The position numbers and the translations under genes were made by a program. Of a stretch of 29,137 bases of DNA, positions 1-6,176 are shown piece after piece. The notes under the pieces are model-generated. The model did no database searches and had not been told where the DNA came from. It saw only the letters and a program-made list of their open reading frames with translations. Within the stretch, counting starts at the first letter, position 1. Each line of letters opens with the position of its first letter. The DNA lies in the NCBI GenBank assembly GCA_035686365.1, contig DASRZM010000097.1, forward strand, positions 1 to 29,137. The letters are read 5' to 3'. The stretch is from DASRZM01 sp035686365 (GTDB taxonomy: Bacteria; Pseudomonadota; Gammaproteobacteria; Xanthomonadales; Xanthomonadaceae).

Positions 1-1152
1 GTGGGCGACGGTGACGCTGATGCCGGCGTAGGCCTGCCAGCCGCCCGCGAACACGCCGCTGACGCCGGCGCCGACGGCGCCGAAGCTGCGGTCCGGCGAC
101 TCGGTGCCGAACACCACCGGAACGCCGGCCTGGTCCAGCACGAAGCGCGATGCGATCTGGCGCGGGTCGTTGCGGAACTCGTGGAACCAGTCCAGCCGCG
201 CGTACGGCGTCCACACGCCCCACGAAGCCGAATTGACGCGGCTGACCTCGAGCCCGACATGACCCTGCAAGCTGGTCACGGTCTGTTCGTCGAACGCGAA
301 CGCCAGGCCGCCGGCTTCCCGCTCGGCGTAGGCGTCGATGCGCAGCCGCTGCCAGTCCAGCCCGGTGGACGCGCGCAGCGCCCAGGCCTCGCGCGGCCAG
401 CTCCAGTCGAAGCCGACCGAGGCGCTGTCCTGGCGACCGTCAGGCTGCGCGAAGGCCAGGCCGGCGATCGACACCGAGGTCTGTTCCGGCGTGCCGGCAT
501 TGAGCACCAGCGCGTAGGCGATCCGCCGTTCGATGTCGAACTCGATGTCCTCGGTGCCCAAACTGACCAGCCAGCCGCCGTTCTCGCCGATGGTCCCGTA
601 CAGCGAACCGCGGATGCCCAGGCCGGTCTGGTCGAGCCTGCCGGCGCCGCCGTCGTAGTCGGCATCCTGGTTGCGGTGCTCGAGTGCCAGCAGGCCGGTC
701 ACGCCATTGCCGAAGCGGTAGTCGAACCCCAGCAGCGCACCGAACTGGTCGGCATCGAAGCCGGCCTCGTTGTCGGAGCCGTCGCGCTCGAGGTTGCCGG
801 CATGGATGCTGGCGAAAATACCCCAGCGCTCCTGCTCGATGAGGCTCTCGGTGGCGACGCCGCCGGTCGGGCTTTCCTCGGGCGCATCGCCCATGCGGCC
901 CTGTGCCGCGACGACGCCGAGGTTGTTTCCCAGCGCCGCGGCCGAACTGCGGTCGGCCGAGCCCGGACCGGCGTTGAGGATCTCCTGGCAGCGGGAGAAG
1001 AACGGGGAACCCGGTTGGGCCTGCGCGCAAACCGACCTCCACAGCGCGTCGAGCGACTGCGCCGGGGTCTGCGCCGTCGCCGGCGCGGCCAGGCAGGTGG
1101 CGAGCAGGACTGCGGTGCAGACACGCGGGCAGGTACGGATCGAAGAGCTCAT
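1..1152 (-). CDS. Autotransporter-type outer-membrane beta-barrel protein (C-terminal end cut by window edge)
   Basis: An open frame runs from an ATG at 1152 to base 1 without a stop, so 384 residues are visible and the C-terminus is missing. Residues 1-28 look like a Sec signal peptide: a basic start, a hydrophobic VLLATCLAAP core and an ATA-Q cleavage site. From about residue 105 the protein has short alternating strands rich in G, N, D and aromatics (RWGIFASIHAGN, GALLGFDYRFGNG, WTPYARLDWFHEF). This is the pattern of autotransporter beta-barrel domains (Pfam Autotransporter family), with only a short region before the barrel. It probably sits in the outer membrane. No passenger enzyme domain is recognisable and the function is unknown. 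It is transcribed in the same direction as ychF, 164 bp further along, but probably has its own promoter. Confidence 0.75.
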   Translation of the reverse strand, partial: MSSSIRTCPRVCTAVLLATCLAAPATAQTPAQSLDALWRSVCAQAQPGSPFFSRCQEILNAGPGSADRSSAAALGNNLGVVAAQGRMGDAPEESPTGGVATESLIEQERWGIFASIHAGNLERDGSDNEAGFDADQFGALLGFDYRFGNGVTGLLALEHRNQDADYDGGAGRLDQTGLGIRGSLYGTIGENGGWLVSLGTEDIEFDIERRIAYALVLNAGTPEQTSVSIAGLAFAQPDGRQDSASVGFDWSWPREAWALRASTGLDWQRLRIDAYAEREAGGLAFAFDEQTVTSLQGHVGLEVSRVNSASWGVWTPYARLDWFHEFRNDPRQIASRFVLDQAGVPVVFGTESPDRSFGAVGAGVSGVFAGGWQAYAGISVTVAH

Positions 1153-1153
1153 C

Positions 1154-1180
1154 GGAGTGTCCCCATTGGAGTGCCCCCAT
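1154..1180. repeat. Two-copy 13-bp direct repeat in the autotransporter leader
   Basis: GGAGTGTCCCCAT (1154-1166) is followed one base later by GGAGTGCCCCCAT (1168-1180), with one mismatch and a 14-bp period. It directly abuts the start codon at 1152, so it could be a protein-binding or translational control site. Nothing else supports a function. Confidence 0.5.
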
Positions 1181-1211
1181 CGAGGCCGTGGCCATGCACG
1201 GCCGAGGCCGC

Positions 1212-1240
1212 ATTATCACGTCGAGGGCCGCAGATTGCAC
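1212..1240 (-). promoter_or_regulatory. Candidate promoter for the autotransporter gene
   Basis: On the minus strand GATAAT (1212-1217) is a 5/6 match to the -10 box. GTGCAA (1235-1240) lies 17 nt upstream and is only a weak 3/6 match to the -35 box. It stands 60 nt before the ATG at 1152. A 7-bp hairpin (GGCCGTG/CACGGCC, 1184-1203) lies between this site and the gene. Confidence 0.3.
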
Positions 1241-1316
1241 GAGGGGCTGGCGCGCTTGGCTTTCCTCTCCCCCGGGGGGGTCGATGGCGGGGTGTTTTCC
1301 CCGTGCGCGCCGAGGG

Positions 1317-2408
1317 TCAGACGTTGAAGCGGAAGTGCAACACGTCGCCCTCGGCGACGAGGTAGTCCTTGCCTTCCAGGCGCAGACGGCCGGCTTCGCG
1401 GGCGCCTGCTTCGCCCTGGTAGCGGATGTAGTCGTCGTAGCCGATGGTCTCGGCGCGGATGAAGCCGCGCTCGAAGTCGGTATGGATCACGCCCGCCGCC
1501 TGCGGTGCGGTGGCGCCCTGCTTCACGGTCCAGGCGCGCACTTCCTTCTCGCCGGCGGTGAAGTAGGTCAGCAGGCCCAGCAGCTTGTAGCCGGCACGGA
1601 TCACGCGGTTCAGGCCCGGCTCGTCCAGGCCCATGTCGACCAGGAAGTCGGCGCGGTCGGCGGGATCCAGCTGCGCCAGTTCCTCTTCGATGGCCGCCGA
1701 TACGGGCACCACCTCGGCCCCCTCGGCCGCGGCACGTTCGTGCACGCGCGCCAGGTACGGATTGCCCTCGAAGCCGTCCTCGAGCACGTTGGCGATGTAC
1801 ATCACGGGCTTGGCGGTCAGCAGGAACAGGTCCCGCAGCAGCGCGCGCTGCTCCGGCGCCAGGGCCATCGAGCGCACCGGCCGGCCCTGGTCCAGGTGGG
1901 CGCGCACCGGGGCCAGCACCTGCCGGCGGGCGATCGCGTCCTTGTCGCCGGCCCTGGCCACCTTCTCGGCGCGCGCCAAGGCCTTTTCGACCGTGTCCAG
2001 GTCAGCCAGCGCCAGCTCGGTGTCGATGGTCTCGATATCGGCGATGGGGTCGACCTTGCCGGACACGTGCACCACGTCGGAATGCTCGAAGCAGCGCACC
2101 ACGTGCGCGATCGCATCGACCTCGCGGATGTGCGCCAGGAACTTGTTGCCCAGTCCCTCGCCCTGGCTGGCGCCGGCCACCAGCCCGGCGATGTCGACGA
2201 ACTCGATCGAGGTGGGGATCACCTTCAGCGGCCTGGCGATGCCCGCGAGCGCTTCCAGACGCGGATCGGGCACCGGCACCACGCCGACGTTGGGCTCGAT
2301 CGTGCAGAAGGGAAAGTTGGCCGCGGCGATGCCGGCCCTGGTCAGCGCGTTGAACAGGGTCGACTTGCCGACGTTGGGCAGGCCGACGATGCCGCATTTG
2401 ATACCCAT
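1317..2408 (-). CDS. ychF: Redox-regulated ATPase YchF (Obg-like)
   Basis: This 363-residue protein has the full length of the YchF/OLA1 family of translation-factor-related P-loop ATPases. The P-loop GLPNVGKST is at residues 9-17 and the G3 region reads DIAGLVAGAS. The usual GTP-specificity NKxD is replaced by NVLE, which in this family goes with ATP rather than GTP use. A TGS domain forms the C-terminus (TYFTAGEKEVRAW ... VIHTDFERGFIRAE). YchF binds ribosomes and is linked to oxidative-stress responses in E. coli. The ATG at 2408 gives the canonical MGIKCGIVGLPNVGKS start. The longer upstream frame has no family similarity. Pth lies immediately upstream, an old and widely conserved pairing. 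Confidence 0.97.
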   Translation of the reverse strand: MGIKCGIVGLPNVGKSTLFNALTRAGIAAANFPFCTIEPNVGVVPVPDPRLEALAGIARPLKVIPTSIEFVDIAGLVAGASQGEGLGNKFLAHIREVDAIAHVVRCFEHSDVVHVSGKVDPIADIETIDTELALADLDTVEKALARAEKVARAGDKDAIARRQVLAPVRAHLDQGRPVRSMALAPEQRALLRDLFLLTAKPVMYIANVLEDGFEGNPYLARVHERAAAEGAEVVPVSAAIEEELAQLDPADRADFLVDMGLDEPGLNRVIRAGYKLLGLLTYFTAGEKEVRAWTVKQGATAPQAAGVIHTDFERGFIRAETIGYDDYIRYQGEAGAREAGRLRLEGKDYLVAEGDVLHFRFNV

Positions 2409-2434
2409 GATGCGTGAACCGGATCGGACGGGAG

Positions 2435-2466
2435 ACGCAAGCCGTCGCCGTTGCGACGGCTTGCGT
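2435..2466. other. Perfect 14-bp hairpin between pth and ychF
   Basis: ACGCAAGCCGTCGC (2435-2448) and its exact reverse complement (2453-2466) flank a 4-nt loop. The hairpin starts 7 nt after the pth stop and ends 26 nt before the ychF start. It has no following T tract, so it is more likely an mRNA stability or processing element, or a Rho-assisted attenuator, than a simple intrinsic terminator. Confidence 0.7.
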
Positions 2467-2472
2467 ATCGCG

Positions 2473-3063
2473 TCAGGATGCCGGCCGTTCCTGCGTATGC
2501 AGGCGCTGCATCGCCTCGTTGAGCTCCCCGCGCACGACCAGCGGCAGGACATCGAGCCCGTCCAGGACCGCGCGCAGCAGGGCGGCCTCGTCGTCCTTGC
2601 CCGGGTTGCCCAGCACCCAGGGCGTCACCCGGTCCTTGTGGCCTGGGTGGCCGATGCCGATGCGCAGCCGGTGGAAGCGCCCGTGGCCCAGGTGCGAGAA
2701 GATGTCGCGCAGCCCGTTCTGCCCACCGTGGCCGCCGTCGAACTTCAGCCGCGCGGTCCCGGGCGGCAGGTCCAGGTCGTCGTGCGCAACCAGCATCTGC
2801 TCGGGCTCGAACCTGAAGTAGCGCAAGGTCTGCGCCACCGAGAGGCCGCTGCGGTTCATGTATGTGCCGGGCTTGAGCAGCAGCAGCTGCGTGCCCTCGC
2901 AGTCGATGCGTGCGATCTCGCCGTTGAGCCGGGGCTCGCGGCCGAAGCGCACCGCGCTGGCCTGCGCCAGGGCGTCGGCAAACCAGAAACCGACGTTGTG
3001 ACGGTTGCGGGCGTGTTCGGGGCCCGGATTGCCGAGCCCGACGATCAATCGGAGCGCACTCAT
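2473..3063 (-). CDS. pth: Peptidyl-tRNA hydrolase
   Basis: This 196-residue enzyme cleaves the ester bond of peptidyl-tRNA that has dropped off ribosomes, recycling the tRNA. The signature GLGNPGPEHARNRHNVGFW is at the N-terminus. The catalytic and binding residues of the family are all present: N12, H22 (general base), M69-N70, D95 and N116 (in GGHGGQNGLRD). The length is typical of bacterial Pth (about 190-200). The start MSALRLIVGLGNPG is the usual one. It lies 157 bp downstream of rplY, the common rplY-pth-ychF order, so the three are probably co-transcribed from prs onward. Confidence 0.97.
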   Translation of the reverse strand: MSALRLIVGLGNPGPEHARNRHNVGFWFADALAQASAVRFGREPRLNGEIARIDCEGTQLLLLKPGTYMNRSGLSVAQTLRYFRFEPEQMLVAHDDLDLPPGTARLKFDGGHGGQNGLRDIFSHLGHGRFHRLRIGIGHPGHKDRVTPWVLGNPGKDDEAALLRAVLDGLDVLPLVVRGELNEAMQRLHTQERPAS

Positions 3064-3144
3064 CGGATTCGGGATGCAAAGCCTGTGGCCGGTCGCCGAC
3101 GTGGCAACGCGGCCAGCCTACCGGAGACGGCGACGGCGGCGGAT

Positions 3145-3173
3145 CGACCGCCGGGCACCTGGCCCGGCGGTCG
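3145..3173. other. 12-bp hairpin in the rplY-pth gap
   Basis: A perfect 12-bp stem (3145-3156 with 3162-3173) closes a 5-nt loop. On the transcribed minus strand the tip reads CAGGTG. It sits between rplY and pth with no T tract, so it may be a processing or attenuation site. Confidence 0.6.
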
Positions 3174-3190
3174 CCATGCGAAGTGCATCG

Positions 3191-3210
3191 CGCCGCCGCA
3201 TGCGGCGGCG
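3191..3210. terminator. GC-rich palindrome just after rplY
   Basis: This is a perfect 20-bp palindrome (CGCCGCCGCA followed by TGCGGCGGCG) starting 10 nt after the rplY stop on the minus strand. It could fold as a hairpin and reduce read-through into pth. There is no U-run, so termination would need Rho or be partial. Confidence 0.4.
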
Positions 3211-3220
3211 GCGCAATGTG

Positions 3221-3919
3221 TCACTTCTCGTCCTTGTCCTTGTCCTTGTCCTTGTCTTCGCCCTCGTCCGCCGCCTGCCTGGTGGCCGGCACCTCGACGC
3301 CTTCCTCGGCAACGGCCTCCACCTCCGGCTCCACTTCCTGCTTGACGAAGGAGGCGGTGACCACGGCGATGTCGTGCTCCTTGCCCAGCTTCAGTTCCTG
3401 GACGTCCACGCCCGGCGGCAGCTCGATCTCCGACAGGTGGACGATATCGCCGACCTCCAGCGTGGCCAGGTCGACCTCGATGTACTCGGGCAGATCCCTG
3501 GGCAGGCAGCTGACTTCGACGTCGACCAGGTTGTGGCTGATCACCACACCGGAGATCTTGCCGGCGGGCGACTTGCTCTGGTTCAGGAAGTGCAGCGGCA
3601 CGCGTATGCGGATGGCCTCGTTCTCGCTCACGCGCTGGAAATCCAGATGCATGATCTGCTGGCGGAACGGGTGGCGCTGCATGTCGCGCAGCAGCACCTT
3701 CTCGGTGCTGTCGGCGACCTTCAGGTCCAGGATCGCGGAATAGAACCATTCGCTCTGCGAGGTGCGGAACACGGTCTCGTGCTCGAGCTGGATGCTCGTG
3801 GGATCCTTGTGACCGCCGTAGACGATCGCCGGAACCTTGCCCGCACGACGCAGGCGGCGGCTCGCACCTTTCCCCTCGTCCTTGCGGAGTTCCGCGGTGA
3901 TTTCGTGGGTCGTTGCCAT
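3221..3919 (-). CDS. rplY: 50S ribosomal protein L25 (Ctc/TL5 type)
   Basis: The protein has 232 residues. Residues 1 to about 95 form the 5S rRNA-binding L25 domain (HEITAELRKDEGKGASRRLRRAGKVPAIVYGG). Residues 95 to about 190 form the TL5/CTC beta domain (IRVPLHFLNQSKSPAGKISGVV ... LPEYIEVDLATLEVGD). The long form is usual outside the enterics. The last ~40 residues are a low-complexity tail, first acidic (EVEPEVEAVAEEGVEV) and then alternating K and D, encoded by a hexanucleotide repeat. The gene follows prs by 82 bp. That gap holds two small hairpins, the second (GCCGCC/GGCGGC) at 3945-3960. Confidence 0.96.
   Translation of the reverse strand: MATTHEITAELRKDEGKGASRRLRRAGKVPAIVYGGHKDPTSIQLEHETVFRTSQSEWFYSAILDLKVADSTEKVLLRDMQRHPFRQQIMHLDFQRVSENEAIRIRVPLHFLNQSKSPAGKISGVVISHNLVDVEVSCLPRDLPEYIEVDLATLEVGDIVHLSEIELPPGVDVQELKLGKEHDIAVVTASFVKQEVEPEVEAVAEEGVEVPATRQAADEGEDKDKDKDKDEK
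3230..3256. repeat. Hexanucleotide tandem repeat in the rplY tail
   Basis: GTCCTT is repeated 4.5 times without error and encodes the alternating Lys-Asp tail of L25. The 6-bp unit keeps the frame, so changes in copy number would alter tail length without frameshift. Confidence 0.9.
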
Positions 3920-3965
3920 GGTGTTGCTACCTTCGTCGATGTTGGCCGCCTCGCGGCGGCAGTTG

Positions 3966-3989
3966 TCCTCTCCCGCGACCAGGAGAGGA
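3966..3989. other. 8-bp hairpin between prs and rplY
   Basis: TCCTCTCC and GGAGAGGA flank an 8-nt loop starting 12 nt before the prs stop boundary in coordinate order, inside the 82-bp prs-rplY gap. It could act as an mRNA processing or attenuation element. No T tract follows it. Confidence 0.5.
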
Positions 3990-4001
3990 ATGTTCGGGTG
4001 C

Positions 4002-4964
4002 CTAGTCCACGTACAGGCTGCTGACCGATTCGCCGAACGCCATGCGGCGGATCGTCTCGGCCAGCAGCTCGGCCACGCTCAGCTGGCGGATGCGCGTGCA
4101 CGCACGTGCCTGCTCCGACAGCGGGATGGTGTCGGTGACGACCAGCTCGTCGATCTGCGAAGACTCGATGTTGCTGATCGCCGCGCCCGAAAGCACCGGG
4201 TGCGTGCAGTAGGCCACCACGCGTTCGGCGCCACTGTTCTTCAACGCCGCAGAAGCCGCGCACAGCGTCCCGGCGGTATCGACGATGTCGTCCACCAGCA
4301 CGCAGATCTTGCCGCGGACATCGCCGATGATGTTCATCACGGTGGCCTCGTTTGCGCGCGGCCGCCGCTTGTCGATGATCGCCAGTTCGGCATCGTCCAG
4401 CCTCTTGGCGATCGCCCGGGCGCGCACCACGCCGCCGACATCCGGGCTGACCACGATCAGGTTCTTCGTGCCCTGGGTGCGCCATACGTCTGCCAGCAGC
4501 ACCGGCGAGGCGTACACGTTGTCCACCGGCATGTCGAAGAAGCCCTGGATCTGATCGGCATGCAGGTCCACCGTCAGCACGCGGTCGGTGTCGACCGCAT
4601 TGAACATCCGCGCCGCCACCTTGGCGGTGATCGGCACCCGCGAGGAGCGCGGTCGCCGGTCCTGCCGCGCATAACCGAAGTAGGGCACCACCGCGGTGAC
4701 GCTGGCCGTCGATGCGCGCTTGAGCGCGTCGATCAGCACCAGCAGTTCCATCAGGTTTTCGGCCGAGGGCGCGCAGGTCGGCTGCATCACGAACACTTCC
4801 TGCCGCCTTACGTTCTCCTCGATTTCGATCTGCACCTCGCCGTCGGAGAATCGTCCGACCAGCGCCTTGCCCAGGCGGATGCCCAGTTCGCGGCAAACCG
4901 CCTGCGCCAGCGGGCGGTTGGCGTTGCCGGAAAAGATCAGCAATCCGTCGGTGTCGTCTCGCAT
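4002..4964 (-). CDS. prs: Ribose-phosphate pyrophosphokinase (PRPP synthetase)
   Basis: This 320-residue enzyme makes PRPP from ribose-5-phosphate and ATP for nucleotide, histidine, tryptophan and NAD synthesis. The divalent-cation/ATP region DLHADQIQGFF is at 133-143, the flexible loop KRRPRANEATVM at 199-210, and the PRPP-binding loop DDIVDTAGT at 225-233. The ATG at 4964 gives the normal start (MRDDTDGLLIFSGNANRPLA). The frame stays open upstream only because it crosses the tRNA-derived repeat. A GGAGG lies 19 nt before the ATG, too far for a standard ribosome-binding site, so initiation looks weak or structure-dependent. The leader contains a GGA-tipped hairpin at 5001-5020. Confidence 0.97.
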   Translation of the reverse strand: MRDDTDGLLIFSGNANRPLAQAVCRELGIRLGKALVGRFSDGEVQIEIEENVRRQEVFVMQPTCAPSAENLMELLVLIDALKRASTASVTAVVPYFGYARQDRRPRSSRVPITAKVAARMFNAVDTDRVLTVDLHADQIQGFFDMPVDNVYASPVLLADVWRTQGTKNLIVVSPDVGGVVRARAIAKRLDDAELAIIDKRRPRANEATVMNIIGDVRGKICVLVDDIVDTAGTLCAASAALKNSGAERVVAYCTHPVLSGAAISNIESSQIDELVVTDTIPLSEQARACTRIRQLSVAELLAETIRRMAFGESVSSLYVD

Positions 4965-5000
4965 CTCGAATTCCAGTGAACTGCCTCCGGCGCTGCGCGG

Positions 5001-5020
5001 GTCGCACATCCGTGTGCGAC
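5001..5020 (-). promoter_or_regulatory. GGA-loop hairpin in the prs leader (candidate RsmA/CsrA site)
   Basis: An 8-bp perfect stem (5001-5008 with 5013-5020) presents the loop CGGA, and the tip reads CACGGATG in the sense direction. This fits the A-N-GGA core of CsrA/RsmA sites, normally shown in hairpin loops. It lies 36 nt upstream of the prs ATG. Binding is inferred, not shown. Confidence 0.45.
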
Positions 5021-5024
5021 GGGT

Positions 5025-5063
5025 TGGCTGGGGCGGCAGGACTCGAACCTGCGAATGCCGGGA
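5025..5063 (-). pseudogene. tRNA-Gln 3'-half remnant
   Basis: These 39 nt are identical to the 3' part of the intact tRNA-Gln gene (anticodon stem 3' strand, variable loop, T arm, acceptor 3' strand, CCA). No D arm, anticodon or 5' acceptor strand precedes them, so this cannot be a functional tRNA. It could still be a decoy for 3'-end processing enzymes. Confidence 0.9.
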
Positions 5064-5076
5064 AGCCATTGTCCGA

Positions 5077-5104
5077 CGAAGATCGGCCTTCCTGGCCGAC
5101 TTCG
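5077..5104 (-). promoter_or_regulatory. GGA hairpin in the tRNA-Gln/prs spacer
   Basis: On the minus strand an 11-bp stem with one bulged base shows an AGGAA loop, and the tip reads CAGGAAG. That is a direct match to the CAGGA(U/A/C)G repeat of the CsrB sponge RNA. It lies between the two copies of the tRNA-derived repeat. Confidence 0.4.
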
Positions 5105-5109
5105 ATCTC

Positions 5110-5136
5110 GGCCATGCGGGCAAAGCCCGCATGGCC
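5110..5136. other. 12-bp hairpin in the tRNA-Gln/prs spacer
   Basis: A perfect 12-bp stem (5110-5121 with 5125-5136) closes a 3-nt loop. The core GCGGGC-AAA-GCCCGC resembles REP-type hairpins, but the head and tail of a REP are missing. It may protect or help process the tRNA-prs transcript. Confidence 0.6.
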
Positions 5137-5147
5137 TCGCGCTTCGC

Positions 5148-5228
5148 GCCTCCGGCGCTGCGCGGGTCGCACATCCGTGTGCGACGGGTTGGCTGGGGCG
5201 GCAGGACTCGAACCTGCGAATGCCGGGA
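5148..5228 (-). repeat. Copy B of the 81-bp direct repeat (overlaps intact tRNA-Gln)
   Basis: It is identical to 4983-5063. Bases 5190-5228 are the 3' half of the functional tRNA. Bases 5148-5189 are its downstream flank, including the GGA hairpin at 5166-5185. The 84 bp between copies hold two further hairpins. Confidence 0.95.
5166..5185 (-). promoter_or_regulatory. GGA-loop hairpin 4 nt after tRNA-Gln (candidate RsmA/CsrA site)
   Basis: This is the second identical copy of the 8-bp, CGGA-loop hairpin, tip CACGGATG in sense. It stands directly behind the tRNA CCA end, where a processing signal or terminator stem would be expected. The GGA tip is what suggests RsmA/CsrA. Confidence 0.45.
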
Positions 5229-5264
5229 TCAAAACCCGGTGCCTTACCGCTTGGCTACGCCCCA
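5190..5264 (-). tRNA. tRNA-Gln (anticodon TTG)
   Basis: The minus strand folds as a full 75-nt tRNA with encoded CCA. The 7-bp acceptor stem is TGGGGCG/CGCCCCA, the D arm carries AGCGGTAAGG, and the anticodon stem CCGGG/CCCGG presents a loop with TTG. The T arm is GCAGG-TTCGAAT-CCTGC. The discriminator base is G. Its 5' 21 nt overlap the end of ispE, and its 3' 39 nt are duplicated 165 bp downstream. The order ispE-tRNA-Gln-prs is the expected one in this bacterial order. Confidence 0.97.
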
Positions 5265-6176
5265 TTGGGTACTGGTGGTGCGGGTGGTGCGGGTGGTGCG
5301 GGTTTTTCTCCAGCGGTCTACTGCGTCGAGCAGGGGCGAGCGCTGCGCACCGGGGGCGGTCCATGCCCGCCAGCGCGGTTCCAGCATGGCGAGGGCAGCG
5401 TGTGCGTCACGTTCGTGCTCGAACTCGACGAAGCAACCGCTGCCCGTGCCGGTCAGGCGGGCGTGTCCAAATCGCGACAGCGCCTGCAATGCGGCGGCGA
5501 CTTCCGGTTCGCGCGCGCGCAGCAGCGGCTCGAACGCGTTTTCGAGGCCAGCCTGCAAGGCAAAGTCCGATATTGTCAGTGGCGACGCATCCCGTGTCAA
5601 ATCAGGCGCTTGGAACAGCTCTCCGGTGACCACGCGGATGCCCGGGTCGACGATCAGGTACCAGCGGGCAGGCAGGTCCAGCGGCTCCAGGCGCTCGCCC
5701 ACGCCCTGGGCCCAGGCGTTGCGCCCGTGCACGAAGACCGGCACGTCCGCCCCCAGGGCCAAGCCGATGCGGGCCAGCTGCGCCGGGCCCAGACCGGTGT
5801 TCCACAGTTCGTTCAGCGCCACCAGGGCCGTGGCGGCATCGGAGCTGCCGCCGCCGAAGCCACCGCCCAGCGGCACGCGCTTGTCCACCTGCAGCTCGGC
5901 CCCGTGCGCGCAGCCGGTCTCCCGGGCCAGGGCGCGGGCGGCCTGCAGAACGAGATCCTCGTCCGGAGGCACCGGGTAATCGGCCCCGGTACGGACCAAC
6001 CGGGCATCCTCGCGCAGGCGGATGCGGATGCAATCGCCCCAGTCCAACAGCCGGAACACGGTCTGCAGTTCGTGCATGCCGTCCTGGCGCCGTCCCACGA
6101 TGCGCAGGAACAGGTTCAGCTTGGCCGGCGCCGGCCACGGGCTCCAGCCGTCATCGGCCGCCCCGGCCGCGTTCAC
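5244..6176 (-). CDS. ispE: 4-diphosphocytidyl-2-C-methyl-D-erythritol kinase
   Basis: This GHMP kinase of the MEP isoprenoid pathway phosphorylates CDP-methylerythritol. It has 310 residues. The N-terminal PAKLNLFL carries catalytic Lys19. The ATP loop PLGGGFGGGSSDAA is at 102-115, catalytic Asp144 lies in LGADVPVF, and the third GHMP motif is RLTGTGSGCFVEF. The start is a GTG overlapping the lolB stop (GTGA). The C-terminus is odd: about 20 residues beyond the usual end come from a 9-bp tandem repeat (Arg-Thr-Thr units) and then from the tRNA-Gln gene itself, with the TAA stop in the D loop of the tRNA. RNase P cleavage of this transcript would remove the stop codon from the ispE mRNA. Confidence 0.95.
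   Translation of the reverse strand: MNAAGAADDGWSPWPAPAKLNLFLRIVGRRQDGMHELQTVFRLLDWGDCIRIRLREDARLVRTGADYPVPPDEDLVLQAARALARETGCAHGAELQVDKRVPLGGGFGGGSSDAATALVALNELWNTGLGPAQLARIGLALGADVPVFVHGRNAWAQGVGERLEPLDLPARWYLIVDPGIRVVTGELFQAPDLTRDASPLTISDFALQAGLENAFEPLLRAREPEVAAALQALSRFGHARLTGTGSGCFVEFEHERDAHAALAMLEPRWRAWTAPGAQRSPLLDAVDRWRKTRTTRTTRTTSTQWGVAKR
5274..5303. repeat. 9-bp minisatellite at the ispE 3' end
   Basis: TGGTGCGGG is present in three exact copies (5276-5302) with partial matches on each side. It encodes repeated Arg-Thr-Thr in IspE just before the tRNA gene. The unit is a multiple of three, so copy-number change keeps the frame. Confidence 0.9.

Larger units (their letters stand above)
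4983..5063 (-). repeat. Copy A of an 81-bp direct repeat containing the 3' half of tRNA-Gln
   Basis: It is identical over 81 bp to 5148-5228 (period 165 bp). In the transcribed direction it contains the tRNA-Gln sequence from the last base of the anticodon loop to the encoded CCA, a 4-nt linker, an 8-bp hairpin with CGGA loop, and a GCGC-rich end. It ends 18 bp before the prs start codon. Confidence 0.95.

Noticed and set aside
1140..1180. A regulatory upstream reading frame in the autotransporter leader
   Set aside because: The ATG at 1180 opens a frame with no early stop that simply runs antisense-like through the gene in another frame, so it is not a leader peptide.
3145..3173. An RsmA/CsrA site in the rplY-pth hairpin
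   Set aside because: The tip reads CAGGTG, so the essential GGA is missing. It was left as a plain hairpin.
5025..5063. A second tRNA-Gln gene
   Set aside because: Only the 3' half is present; no 5' acceptor strand, D arm or anticodon can be found upstream.
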